A DNA stretch of 64,000 bases from Bog-473 sp963719485. Its GTDB lineage: Bacteria > Actinomycetota > Acidimicrobiia > Acidimicrobiales > RAAP-2. The position numbers and the translations under genes are program-made. Positions 38,136 to 47,454 of the stretch are shown in pieces (within the stretch, counting starts at the first letter, position 1; every line of letters starts with the position of its first letter). The stretch is taken from assembly GCA_963719485.1 (NCBI GenBank), contig OY970387.1, positions 620,001 to 684,000 on the forward strand, given 5' to 3'. The notes below the pieces were generated by a model. That model had not been told where the DNA came from. It worked only from the letters and a program-made list of their open reading frames with translations, and did no database searches.

Positions 38136-40411
38136 CTACGGGGTCGCCGGGATGGCCCCCGCGGTCGCCAGCCTCGCCGCGACGCCGCGTCGAAACCGAC
38201 CTCCTCGAGGACCTCGTCTGTGTGCTCGCCGAGCTTCGCGATGTGGGCGCCGGCACGGGGCCGTGCCAGCGGTCCGACGCGGGGCCCGAAGCCCGGTTGC
38301 TCGACCGTGCCCCGGTCGCCCCAGCGGTAAGAGAGCACCCGACCCAGCTGATGGTTCACCGGATCGTCGAGGAAGCCGGCGCTGAAACCGGTGCGGTCGA
38401 CCTCGACGGCCAGCTCGGCCGGGACGCCGGCTCGGCGGAGCTCGCTGACCCACGTCGACGCGTCCTTGGTACTGAATGCCCTTTCGAGGACCAGCTCCGC
38501 GGGCTGGGTCTCGCCCGACTGCGTCCGCAGCGGCGGCGGTTCGGCCGCCAGGTCGTCGTCCCCCAGCAGATCGCGCAACCGACGCCAGGCCGCGGCGTCG
38601 GGAACGGCCAGGGCCAACCAGCCACCGTCGGCGCCCTCGTAGAGCCGGTAGGCGGCGCCATAACCGCGCTGGCCCGAGTCGAGGACCGGTCCGGTGACGA
38701 CCCGCTCCCCGGTGAGAAACGGACCTGACTCCAGGAACAACCCGGCGGCCAGGAGACTGCTCGAGACTCGTTGGCCGCTCCCGGTTCGTCGGCGGGCAAA
38801 GAGCCCGGCCAGGACACCGCAGGCTGCGATCCACCCGCCCGTCACGTCGACCGCCCCCCAGACCAGGTACGTCGGTGGCTGCCCGGACCCACCCTGGGCG
38901 TACTCCACGCCGGAGAACGCCTGCATCAGTTGGTCGTTGAGGGGGAGCAGGGCGCGGGGGCCGTTCTCGCCCCATCCACTCGCGAAGCTGTAGACCACCC
39001 CGGGGTTGGCGGCGCGCACGGTGGCCTCGTCGTAGCCCAGCCGCTCAGCCAGCCCGACCCGGGAGTTGTGGTGGACCACGTCGCTCCACTGGAACAGACG
39101 GCTCAGCACCGCGGCCGCGTCGGGTGCCTTCAGGTCGAGCGCCAGCGCCCGCTTGCCGCGTTGACCCGCTGCGTACATCGGCTCCATGTTCCGGTGCACG
39201 TCACCGGTCACCGGCTCCACCTTGACGACGTCGGCGCCGAGTTCGGCCAGGACCAGCGGCGCGATGGGGCCGGCGAGATAGGCCGAGAGGTCGAGGACCC
39301 GGACGTCGGAGAGCCAGGGTCCCTCGGCATCCCGCCCTGTGCCGTCGCCGTCGCCGACGGGGACGACGCGGACGACGGGGCCCAGGCCCGTTATGGGACC
39401 GCGTCCGGGGTCGTCCTGGGCCGCGGCGAGGCCGACGTCGCGGACGTGGGCATCGCGCAGGGCCTCCCCCGGTCCGAGGACCGGCTCGCACCGGAAATCC
39501 CGACCGGCGAGATCCTCGAGCCACCAGCCACGGTCGTGCGCGGCGAACCGGACCGCCCAGCGCCGGCCCCGCTCCACCATGGCGCCGCTCATCAGATCGG
39601 CGTTGTAGCCCTGCTCGCTCGGCGGCTCGCCCATGTGCCCGAGGAAGGCCTCGTATGCGCCCTTGGCACCGAACCAGAGTTGGAGGTATCCGCCGTCCGC
39701 ACAGCGGTAGCAGAGCGTCTCCGCCGGACCCTGCTGCTCCCAGAGCAGCCGAGTCGTCGGGGAGTGGTGCTCGACCCGGCCCACGATCATGGGGAGCAGC
39801 GCCATCATCCCCTCGTAGAGCGATGTCTCGGCCCACGCGCCCACCCCGCTCCGCTCGCGCTGGAACAGGCCGGCGAGTGCACCGACGGTGGCGGACACGG
39901 CGGCGCCGGCCTGCCCGACCGCGAGGGTGGGAAAGACCGGACGGCCTGCGTCGTGCCCGCGGATCTGCGTGGTCAGCCCGGCGCGCGCCGCCACCAAGAG
40001 CTCGAGGTCGGGCAGGCCGCCCTTGGCGTTGAAGCTGGGTCGGACACGGACGCCGATCAACCGTGGGTTGGCACGGGCCAGATCCGACACACCCAGCCCC
40101 TGCCGCTCGATCGCCGTCTCGGGACCACAGAGGAACACGACGTCGGCGTCGCGTGCCAGGGCCGCGACGGCATCAGCGGCGTCGTCGTCGGCCACCGCGA
40201 CAACCTCCTTGCCGCGATCCCAGACCCGCTGATATTCGACGCCGGAGTCGAGGGTCGAGCGCTGGGCGGACTCGACCCGGGCCACCTCTGCTCCGAGGTC
40301 ACGCAGCAGGCTGCCGGGGAGGCTGGCCGCCATTCCGGCTCCGACGACGCTCACGCCGAGCGAGACCTCGACCACCCGCACGCCGTCCAGCGGGGCACGC
40401 GGAAGTTCCAT
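38136..40411 (-). CDS. Double-domain CaiB/BaiF-type CoA-transferase (frameshift near C-terminus)
   Basis: Two CaiB-type domains in one chain, about 758 residues: domain 1 starts VRVVEVSLG and domain 2 starts VRVLDLSAYLAGPIAPL with GADVVKVEP. Same architecture as the gene at 16148. A base missing near 38183 changes the frame 16 codons before the end; corrected, it finishes ATAGAIPATP with TAG at 38136. ATG 40411 chosen; a TATATT 10 nt upstream suggests a nearly leaderless message. Substrate unknown; probably activates a carboxylate as CoA ester. Divergent from the NDMA-type dehydrogenase. Confidence 0.85.
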
Positions 40412-40538
40412 CGGGCCATGGAATATACCCACGTCGGCCGGCGACGGCGTCGAGAGGCGAGAATGTCACCGAGCCCAGGGAGGGTGCAGTCGCCGAGGGA
40501 CACCCTTCCTCCAGGTCGACGCAGCAGAGGAGACGGAA

Positions 40539-41654
40539 ATGAAGACGAGAGCGGCGGTCCTCATGGAGCAGCCCGCGAAGTGGGAGGTCATCGAGGCCGA
40601 CCTCGACGACCCGAAGGAGTACGAGGTGCTCGTTCGGATCGTGGCGTCGGGTCTCTGCCATTCCGACGACCACGTGGCCAAGGCTGACGGCATCGTCGCG
40701 CACTTCCCCTACTGCGGTGGCCACGAGGCGGCCGGGATCGTCGAGCGGGTCGGACCGGGCGTCCGCTCCCTGCGACCGGGGGACCACATCGTCTCGTCGT
40801 TCATCCCCGGCTGCGGGCGGTGTCGATGGTGCGCCAGAGGGATGCAGAACCTCTGCGACAACGGCGCCCTCATGGGGCAGGGCTGCATGCTCGACGGCAC
40901 CTTCCGACTGCACTACCGAGGTCGGGACGTGGCCAAGTCCTCGCTCACCGGTGCCTTCGCAGAGTGGACCGTCATGCCCGAGTGGTCTTGCATCAAGATC
41001 CCCGAGCACGTTCCGCTGCGCTCGGCCGCGCTCCTCGGCTGCGCGGTCCCGACCGGATGGGGGTCGGCCGTCAACGCAGCGGAGGTGGCGCCCGGGGACG
41101 TCGTCATCGTGATGGGCACCGGCGGCATCGGGATCAACGCCGTGCAGGGTGCCGCCCACGCCGGCGCGAGCCGCGTCATCGCGGTGGACCCGGTGCAGCT
41201 GAAGCGCGACACGGCACTGCGGCTCGGCGCGACCGACGCGCTGGGGTCCATGGACGAGGCCATTGAGCTGTCCCGCTCGCTCACCAACGGCCAGGGCGCC
41301 GACTCGGCCATCGTGACCGTCGGTGTCCTGACTGGCGATCACATCGCCCAGGGCGTCGAGTCAGTCCGCAAGGCGGGCACCGTCGTCGTCACCGCAGTCG
41401 CCCCGCGTGCCACCATCGGCATCCCGGTCAACCTGTTGCTGCTCGCCATGTACCAGAAGCGGATCCAAGGCTGCCTCTACGGGATGATGTCACCGTCGGG
41501 CGACGTCCCGCGGCTGCTGGCGCTGTATGAGCAGGGAGCGCTCAAACTCGATGAACTGGTGTCCCGGACGTACACCCTCGATGAGATCAACATGGGCTAC
41601 GACGACATGCACGCCGGCACCAATATCCGCGGCGTGATCGAGTTTCCGACCTAG
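40539..41654 (+). CDS. NDMA-dependent-type alcohol dehydrogenase (mycofactocin-linked family)
   Basis: 371 residues, the standard length of the NDMA-dependent alcohol dehydrogenases, starting KTRAAVLMEQPAKWEV. Zinc ligands in GLCHSDDH and GGHEAAGIV, structural Cys in CGRCRWCARGMQNLC, cofactor loop GTGGIGINAVQ. The family carries a non-exchangeable nicotinamide and is thought to recycle through mycofactocin. No mycofactocin genes are in this window. Oxidises an alcohol, possibly a P450 product. AGGAGACGGAA precedes the ATG. Confidence 0.92.
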   Translation: MKTRAAVLMEQPAKWEVIEADLDDPKEYEVLVRIVASGLCHSDDHVAKADGIVAHFPYCGGHEAAGIVERVGPGVRSLRPGDHIVSSFIPGCGRCRWCARGMQNLCDNGALMGQGCMLDGTFRLHYRGRDVAKSSLTGAFAEWTVMPEWSCIKIPEHVPLRSAALLGCAVPTGWGSAVNAAEVAPGDVVIVMGTGGIGINAVQGAAHAGASRVIAVDPVQLKRDTALRLGATDALGSMDEAIELSRSLTNGQGADSAIVTVGVLTGDHIAQGVESVRKAGTVVVTAVAPRATIGIPVNLLLLAMYQKRIQGCLYGMMSPSGDVPRLLALYEQGALKLDELVSRTYTLDEINMGYDDMHAGTNIRGVIEFPT

Positions 41655-41672
41655 CCCTTCGGCCTGATCGAC

Positions 41673-42413
41673 CTAGGCCAGCTTAGCGGACCAGCCCCCA
41701 TCGACCGCGATGACGGCGCCCGAGATGAAGGACGCCCGATCGGAGGCGAGGAAGCTCCCGACCTCTGCCACCTCATGGGGGAGCCCGCCGCGCCCGAGAG
41801 CCGCCTTCCGCACGATCTCGGGCATGTGAGCTTCTGCGTCCTTGGACATGATCTCCGTCTTGACGTAACCGGGACAGATGACGTTGACCCGGACCCCTCG
41901 GGGGCCGTACTCGATGGCGGCGGACTTCGAGGCTCCGATCACCGCATGCTTCGATGCGTTGTAGACCGCCGTGTAGGCGTTGCCGTTGAGCCCACCCACA
42001 GAGGACCAGTTGACGACCGAGCCGCCACCCGTCGGCAGCATGGCGCGGATCCCGTACTTCATGCCGAGGAAGACACCTCGCAGGTTCACGTCCATCAGCC
42101 GGTCGTACATCTCCATGTCCAACTCGACGAGTTGGGCGCCGTCGGCCACCCCCGCCACGTTGAGCACGGCGTCGATCCGGCCGAACTCCTTTGTGGCGGT
42201 GGCCATGAGCGCCTCGACGTCCGCCTCCTGGGTCACGTCGCAATGGACCGGGAGCACGTCTCCGTCCACTTCCTTCGCCGTGTCCACCTCGGCGCCGCTG
42301 ATGTCGGCCGCCACCACCTTGGCGCCCTCGCGGGCGAACACCTTGACCGAAGCCTTGGCCATGCCTGACCCCGCACCGGTGATCACGGCAACCTTGCCGT
42401 CGAGCTCTCCCAT
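41673..42413 (-). CDS. SDR family oxidoreductase
   Basis: 246-residue short-chain dehydrogenase. Cofactor loop ITGAGSGMAKAS (the usual third Gly is Ala), NVAGVADG, NWSSVGG and YNASK; ends in GGWSAKLA. Oxidises or reduces a hydroxyl or keto group with NAD(P). ATG 42413 with GGAGGG 6 nt upstream; a GTG two codons earlier is the alternative. Converges on the NDMA-type dehydrogenase; 43 nt separate it from the P450 upstream, so the two may be cotranscribed. Confidence 0.91.
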   Translation of the reverse strand: MGELDGKVAVITGAGSGMAKASVKVFAREGAKVVAADISGAEVDTAKEVDGDVLPVHCDVTQEADVEALMATATKEFGRIDAVLNVAGVADGAQLVELDMEMYDRLMDVNLRGVFLGMKYGIRAMLPTGGGSVVNWSSVGGLNGNAYTAVYNASKHAVIGASKSAAIEYGPRGVRVNVICPGYVKTEIMSKDAEAHMPEIVRKAALGRGGLPHEVAEVGSFLASDRASFISGAVIAVDGGWSAKLA

Positions 42414-42462
42414 CACCAACCCTCCTCATCTGTCCGACGGTGACGCTTCATCACACGCAGGC

Positions 42463-43665
42463 TCACCGGAGGGTGGCCGGGAGGCTCTCCCATCCCCGGA
42501 CAGTCGAGGTCGGAGCGAGTTTGGCCCTGTCCATGTCCACCTCCCACGTCGGGAATCGGTTGAGGACCTCCTCGAGCGCGACCCTGCCCTCCAGGCGGGC
42601 CAACGCTGCGCCCAAGCAGAGATGGATCCCGTAGCCGAAGGTGAGGGACTTCCCCTGGCTCCGATGAATGTCGAAAGTGTCTCCGTCAGGGAAACGACGG
42701 TCATCATGGTTCGCCGATCCCGGGAGGAGCATCAAGATGCTGCCTTCGGGCACCGTCTCACCGTAGAGCTCGACATCGTGGGTGACGTACCTCGCCGCGT
42801 GAGGAGCGGGCGTCTCGAAGCGCAGAAGTTCTTCGATGGCGTTGGGGATGAGCGATCGGTCCTCGACCAACTCCCGTCGTTGCTCCGGATAGTCGGCGAG
42901 GACCTTGCCGCTCCATCCGATGAGACGGCTGGTCGTCTCGTTGCCGGCACCGGCGATGACGCCGATGTAGGTCAAGAGCTCGTCGCGGGTCAATCTGCGG
43001 ACGACCCCGTTCTCGTCCTCGAATTCCGCCTGGAGGAGCTCGGTCATGATGTCGTCCGAAGGGTGCTCGGCCCTCCAGTCGATGTACTCCGCGAACATGG
43101 CGGTAGGCACGATGTTCTTGTTCCCGGACACCTCCATGGGCTGGCCGGCCTCGGTGCGCAGGTTGGCGTCCACCTTGTCGCGCACCGCCTCTTGGTCGCC
43201 CTCGGGAATGCCGAGCAACATGCCAATGACCCGCATGGGCATCTGTGCCCCCAAATCCGCGATGAAGTCGAACTCCTCGGCGCCGACCAGCGGGTCGAGG
43301 CTACGAGCGCAGAACTCTCGGATCTGGGGTTCGAGCGCCGCCACCCGGTTCGGCGAGAAAACCCTCGACATCAGACGCCGGTGGATGGTGTGGACCGGCG
43401 GGTCCTCGAAGATGAGCACACCGGAGGGCATTGCGATGTTGGCCCTGATGAGCTCGAGGATCCCGCCTCGACCGGAGATGTATGTCTTGGGGTCGAGATA
43501 GCCGCGCTCGACATCGTCGAAGCGGCTCACGGCATAGAAGTCGTGTCGCTCGTTGTAATAGAGCGGTGCCTCTTCGCGCAGGCGGCGGAAGACCGGGTAC
43601 GGATCGGCGTCGATATCGATGTCGTACGGGTCGTAGTAGACGTCACTGGCGCTCGCAATCGTCAC
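42463..43665 (-). CDS. Cytochrome P450
   Basis: 400-residue P450. I-helix AGAGNETTSRL, ExxR in EELLRFET, heme loop FGYGIHLCLG with Cys near 350; the substrate-binding N-terminal half is unlike the other two P450s here. GTG start with AGGAG 8 nt upstream. It is divergent from a TetR gene with a GTAAC-N3-GTTAC palindrome between them, so its expression is probably set by that regulator and not by the GTGAGCGCTCAC sites. Confidence 0.93.
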   Translation of the reverse strand: MTIASASDVYYDPYDIDIDADPYPVFRRLREEAPLYYNERHDFYAVSRFDDVERGYLDPKTYISGRGGILELIRANIAMPSGVLIFEDPPVHTIHRRLMSRVFSPNRVAALEPQIREFCARSLDPLVGAEEFDFIADLGAQMPMRVIGMLLGIPEGDQEAVRDKVDANLRTEAGQPMEVSGNKNIVPTAMFAEYIDWRAEHPSDDIMTELLQAEFEDENGVVRRLTRDELLTYIGVIAGAGNETTSRLIGWSGKVLADYPEQRRELVEDRSLIPNAIEELLRFETPAPHAARYVTHDVELYGETVPEGSILMLLPGSANHDDRRFPDGDTFDIHRSQGKSLTFGYGIHLCLGAALARLEGRVALEEVLNRFPTWEVDMDRAKLAPTSTVRGWESLPATLR

Positions 43666-43744
43666 GCAGTAGCTCCTCCCTGCTCAGTGGCGCACGCGTC
43701 GCCGGAAGGCGATGAGCGGCGCCACACTCGAATCCACCAGGAGG

Positions 43745-43757
43745 GTAACATGGTTAC
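43745..43757. promoter_or_regulatory. Palindrome GTAAC-N3-GTTAC (TetR operator candidate)
   Basis: Perfect 5-bp arms around ATG in the 125-nt region between the divergent P450 and TetR genes. Different from the GTGA-type sites, so probably a private operator of the TetR at 43791. Confidence 0.6.
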
Positions 43758-43790
43758 TCCCCATCATCAACCAACGGCCTGAGGAGTCAC

Positions 43791-44408
43791 ATGGCTCATG
43801 CATCAAGGGACGGGACGGAGTCAGAGGTCCAGGACCGCATCATTGACGTGGTGATAGAGCTTCTTGAGTCGACTGGCTACGAAAGCGTGCAGCTTCGTGA
43901 GGTGGCCCGAAGGTCGCGGGTGTCGCTGGCGACGATCTACCGCACCTTTGGCAGCCGTGCCGAACTGATCAACGTGGCACTCGAGCACTGGTTGGCTCGG
44001 CACAGCTTTGCCTCGTCTCCCAGGCCGGACGGGACCGAGACGGTCTACGAGGGCCTGATCCGCGTGTTGAGGCAGGTGTTCGAGCCCTGGGAGCGGTCAC
44101 CCACCATGCTTCGGTCCTACTACATCGCGCAGACAAGGCGGGGCGGAGAACGCTTCCTGACTCAGGGTCGCTCTGCCATCCATCCGATCTCCCAAGCGGT
44201 GCTTGCCGACGTCGAGCCCTCTCTGAAAGCGGACATTGAGCTCATTCTCACCAATATGGCTTTCGCCGTCATCGGTCGTTTCGCTAACGGCGAGATCGAT
44301 ATCACTGAGATTCTGCCGACACTCGAGCGGGCCACCTTCCGGCTCACTGCTGACAACTCCTTGCACGTACGACCGACAGCTGTACAGACAGACAGGCCGG
44401 ACGCGTGA
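43791..44408 (+). CDS. TetR family transcriptional regulator
   Basis: 205-residue TetR protein. DNA-binding domain: IIDVVIELLESTGYE, then LREVARRSRVSLATIYRTFGSR. The C-terminal domain resembles KstR-type regulators of lipid catabolism (weak resemblance, inference). ATG with GAGGAG nearby. Divergent from P450 42463; probably represses that gene and itself through the site at 43745. Converges on the monooxygenase at 44434. Confidence 0.91.
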   Translation: MAHASRDGTESEVQDRIIDVVIELLESTGYESVQLREVARRSRVSLATIYRTFGSRAELINVALEHWLARHSFASSPRPDGTETVYEGLIRVLRQVFEPWERSPTMLRSYYIAQTRRGGERFLTQGRSAIHPISQAVLADVEPSLKADIELILTNMAFAVIGRFANGEIDITEILPTLERATFRLTADNSLHVRPTAVQTDRPDA

Positions 44409-44433
44409 CTGTCCGATGGGTGGATTGTCAGCC

Positions 44434-46383
44434 CTATCGGACGATCAGATCCTCAAGGTTCGGATTTCGCAGCCGGTGCCACATCTCGTTGCCCCAGAAG
44501 GGACAGTTCGTCGCCGAGCGACCGTGCTCGTTCTGGTAGTAGCTCTTCGCTCTCGGGTCCATGTAGATCCTTGAGCTCTCGCGTTCGTCGAGTTCGGCAT
44601 TCCACCGCCAGTAGGCGGCCTCGGTCACGTCGACAGACAGCCGTCCGCTCAGGAGCAGGTGCTCCACGCACTCGAGCGAGAACCGGACGACCATCTCCTC
44701 GAGGTTGAGGACCCCGAGGCCACCGTAGGCGTTCATGTTCGGGCCGTAGATCATGAAGAAGTTCGGGAATCCCGGCGCCATGGCGCCGAGGTAGGCCCGA
44801 GGACCATCCTTGGACCAGAGCGCCTCGATGGAAACTCCATTACGCCCACGCACCTCCATCGGCCACAGGCACTCGTTCGCTTTGAAGCCGGTCGCGAAGA
44901 CGATCAGGTCGAGTGCGTGCTCGACCCCGTCATTTGTCCGTATGCCGGAGGACGTGATCCGTTCGATGCCCTCGGTGACGAGCGTGACGTCGTCCCGAAG
45001 GAGCGCGTCGTAGTAGGAGTAGTCGACATCGACCTGCACCGGCCGCTTGGCGTAGGGGGGCCAGTCCGGCACCATCTTCTCCAGCAGGTCGGGTCGGCTC
45101 GCAAACTTCCGCTCCATGAAGGCGAGGCGCTGGTCGAGCAGGCGCTTGTTCACGGCGCTGCGGGCGCGCGGGTGCTCGAAGCTCGGGTCCACCTCCCGAA
45201 GCGGCCCGGACAGATAGGGGCCCATCAGCCAGTGGGCGCGGAACCGCATGAAGTTCCTGAAGTAGGGAAAGTTGCGGTCGAGCCAGTTCACCTGGGGCGG
45301 GTAGGAAGCTCGATAGCCCGGACGGTCGAAGAGCCACTGCGGGCTCCGCTGGAAGACAGAGACGTGCCCGGTCAGCAGCGCAAGCTCCGGGACCAGCTGG
45401 ATCCCCGAGCATCCCGTGCCGACGACGCCGACGTGCTTGCCGGCCAGATCGAGGTCTTCGGGCCAACGCGCCGTGTGGAACGACGCCCCCTCGAAGTCGC
45501 CCGCGCCGGCGATGGCCGGAACATTGGGGCGAGACAGGAGGCCGACGGCGCTGATCACGACGTTCGGGCGCCACACCCGCTGGCCATCGGGGCCTTTCGA
45601 CATGACCTCCCAGGTCGAGCTGTCCTCGTCCCAGGTGAGCGATGTCACTTCGGTGTCGAACACGATGTGCTGGCGCACGCCGAAGTCGTCAGCCACCCGG
45701 TTGAAGTAGCGCTGGTTCTCCGCACGATCGCAGAAGGGCTGCGACAGGATGATGTCGACGCCGAAGATGTGGGTGTAGGTACGGCTGGGCGAGTCGACAC
45801 GGGCGCCCGGGTAGTGGTTCTCGAACCAGGTTCCGCCGACGCCCGAATTCTTCTCGATGACCGTGAAGTCGATGCCGGCATGCTTGAGTTGGACCGCAGC
45901 GTTCAGCCCGCCCATCCCGGCTCCGATGACCACGACGGAGAACGAACCCAGGTGCTCGGATGGGGGCGGCCGTTGCCACGTCAGACCCCGCACATTGGGC
46001 TCGAGCCCCAGTTCCTCGAGCCACAGTCCGAGGTCTTCGGGCGGCACCTCTTGGACACCTCCCGCGAGCGCCAGACTGCGCACGAGCCGCTCTGGAGGTC
46101 CGATGTCGATCGGTCCCGCCCCGGCATCGCGGTAGGCCTTGAGGAAGGCGGCGGCCCTGGCCCGCACGAGCGCGACGTCGGACTCGGCGGCAATGGTGGG
46201 CACGTCGATCCCCGATACCGGTGTCAGCTCGGTGGACGCGACATCCTCGTCGGCGGTGAGCTGGTAGAGCAGGCCGCGGAGCATCATGGGGTCGGCGTAC
46301 AAGACGGCGTCCTCAATCTCGGCATCGGTAGCCTCGAGCAGTTCCGCTCGCAGGTTCCCCTCGTCCCCCGACACCTCTGTCAT
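44434..46383 (-). CDS. Baeyer-Villiger-type FAD monooxygenase
   Basis: 649-residue class B flavoprotein monooxygenase. FAD loop GAGMGG (154-159), the Baeyer-Villiger fingerprint FEGASFHTARWP (297-308), NADPH loop GTGCSG (322-327). The first 140 residues form an N-terminal extension as in acetophenone/cycloalkanone-type enzymes. It would insert oxygen next to a ketone, giving an ester or lactone; the esterase at 1-1379 and the amidohydrolases could open it (inference). GGAGG 9 nt before the ATG. 4 nt downstream of the SDR stop. Confidence 0.93.
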   Translation of the reverse strand: MTEVSGDEGNLRAELLEATDAEIEDAVLYADPMMLRGLLYQLTADEDVASTELTPVSGIDVPTIAAESDVALVRARAAAFLKAYRDAGAGPIDIGPPERLVRSLALAGGVQEVPPEDLGLWLEELGLEPNVRGLTWQRPPPSEHLGSFSVVVIGAGMGGLNAAVQLKHAGIDFTVIEKNSGVGGTWFENHYPGARVDSPSRTYTHIFGVDIILSQPFCDRAENQRYFNRVADDFGVRQHIVFDTEVTSLTWDEDSSTWEVMSKGPDGQRVWRPNVVISAVGLLSRPNVPAIAGAGDFEGASFHTARWPEDLDLAGKHVGVVGTGCSGIQLVPELALLTGHVSVFQRSPQWLFDRPGYRASYPPQVNWLDRNFPYFRNFMRFRAHWLMGPYLSGPLREVDPSFEHPRARSAVNKRLLDQRLAFMERKFASRPDLLEKMVPDWPPYAKRPVQVDVDYSYYDALLRDDVTLVTEGIERITSSGIRTNDGVEHALDLIVFATGFKANECLWPMEVRGRNGVSIEALWSKDGPRAYLGAMAPGFPNFFMIYGPNMNAYGGLGVLNLEEMVVRFSLECVEHLLLSGRLSVDVTEAAYWRWNAELDERESSRIYMDPRAKSYYQNEHGRSATNCPFWGNEMWHRLRNPNLEDLIVR

Positions 46384-46387
46384 GTGC

Positions 46388-47266
46388 TCAATCCTCCGTC
46401 CCCGCGGGCACTCCGCCGTCGAGTCCGGGGATGATCCGCATGTGCGACGCCATCATCAGCGGGGTCACGGACATGATCCCGGAGTCGACCGGAAGCGTCA
46501 CGCCGGTGATCCAGCGAGCCTCGTCGCTCGCCAGGAACGTCGCCGCCCAGGCGACGTCCCATCCGTTTCCCTCGGTCCCAAGTAGCCCCGCCGCATTCGC
46601 CATTCGTTGGCGCAGGTCCGTCGCCGGCGTCTGGCCTTCATTCGAGAGCAGCATGGGCGTGGTGAGATGTCCGGGCGCGATGGCGTTGACGCGGATTCCC
46701 TGTCTGCCGTGTGCGAAGGCCATGTCGGTGGTGAGCGCGTGCACGGCGCCCTTGGCCGCCGCGTAGCCCACATAGTTGCCACCCCTGAAGGCCGCGATCG
46801 AGCCTATGTTGACGATTGCACCAGCTCCTTTGGCGACCATCACCGGCACTGCGTACTTGCAGGCCAGGAAGGTCGTACGGAGCGATACGTCGAGAACACG
46901 GTCGAAGTCCTCCACCCTGGTATCCACGACATTGCCCGGCATGGCAGCGGCGATGTTGTTCACGAGGATGTCGACCGTGCCGAACGCCTCGAGAGCGGAA
47001 CGCACCATGGCCTCGCTGTCCGCCGCTTGTGTCAGATCCCCGACGAAGACGGCGGCCGAGCCTCCCTCATCGTCGATGATGCCCTTCGTTTCCTCGGCGC
47101 GATCACGGCGGATGTCAGCCACGAGCACCCGGGCACCTTCACGGGCCATCACGATTGCGGTGCCCCGACCGGTGGCCATTCCCGGCCCCGGCGTCGAGCC
47201 GGCGCCTGTGACGATGGCAACCTTGTCGTCAACCCGCCCCGCGTGCTCGACCACGTCCACCTCCAT
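46388..47266 (-). CDS. SDR family oxidoreductase
   Basis: 292-residue short-chain dehydrogenase, intact paralogue of the frameshifted gene at 30237: the same loop TGAGSTPGPGMATG, NNIA, and YAAAK, ending FLASDEARWITGV. May make the ketone that the downstream Baeyer-Villiger enzyme uses. ATG 47266 chosen; TTG 47272 lies closer to the AGGAGGG box (about 4 nt) and is equally possible. Site G lies 21-34 nt upstream. Confidence 0.91.
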   Translation of the reverse strand: MEVDVVEHAGRVDDKVAIVTGAGSTPGPGMATGRGTAIVMAREGARVLVADIRRDRAEETKGIIDDEGGSAAVFVGDLTQAADSEAMVRSALEAFGTVDILVNNIAAAMPGNVVDTRVEDFDRVLDVSLRTTFLACKYAVPVMVAKGAGAIVNIGSIAAFRGGNYVGYAAAKGAVHALTTDMAFAHGRQGIRVNAIAPGHLTTPMLLSNEGQTPATDLRQRMANAAGLLGTEGNGWDVAWAATFLASDEARWITGVTLPVDSGIMSVTPLMMASHMRIIPGLDGGVPAGTED

Positions 47267-47294
47267 TCCCAAGACGCCCTCCTCAGCAAAGTTA

Positions 47295-47306
47295 GTGGAT
47301 ACTCAC
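47295..47306. promoter_or_regulatory. Palindrome site G (GTGA-N4-TCAC type)
   Basis: GTGGATACTCAC upstream of the SDR/Baeyer-Villiger operon. Last of the seven sites and near the boundary with the different region that follows. Confidence 0.55.
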
Positions 47307-47454
47307 TCCGCTGGGGTCGGTGAGGTCCGAGCGGCCTCACGTCCGGCGACCTCCTCTGTCCTTGTGTCGAGCTTCGTCGCGGGCCTTGAGTCAAGGGCTC
47401 ATCGGGACATCCGCGGAAACTCCCGATTCCGTGATCTTCGTTTCGCCACCCACG

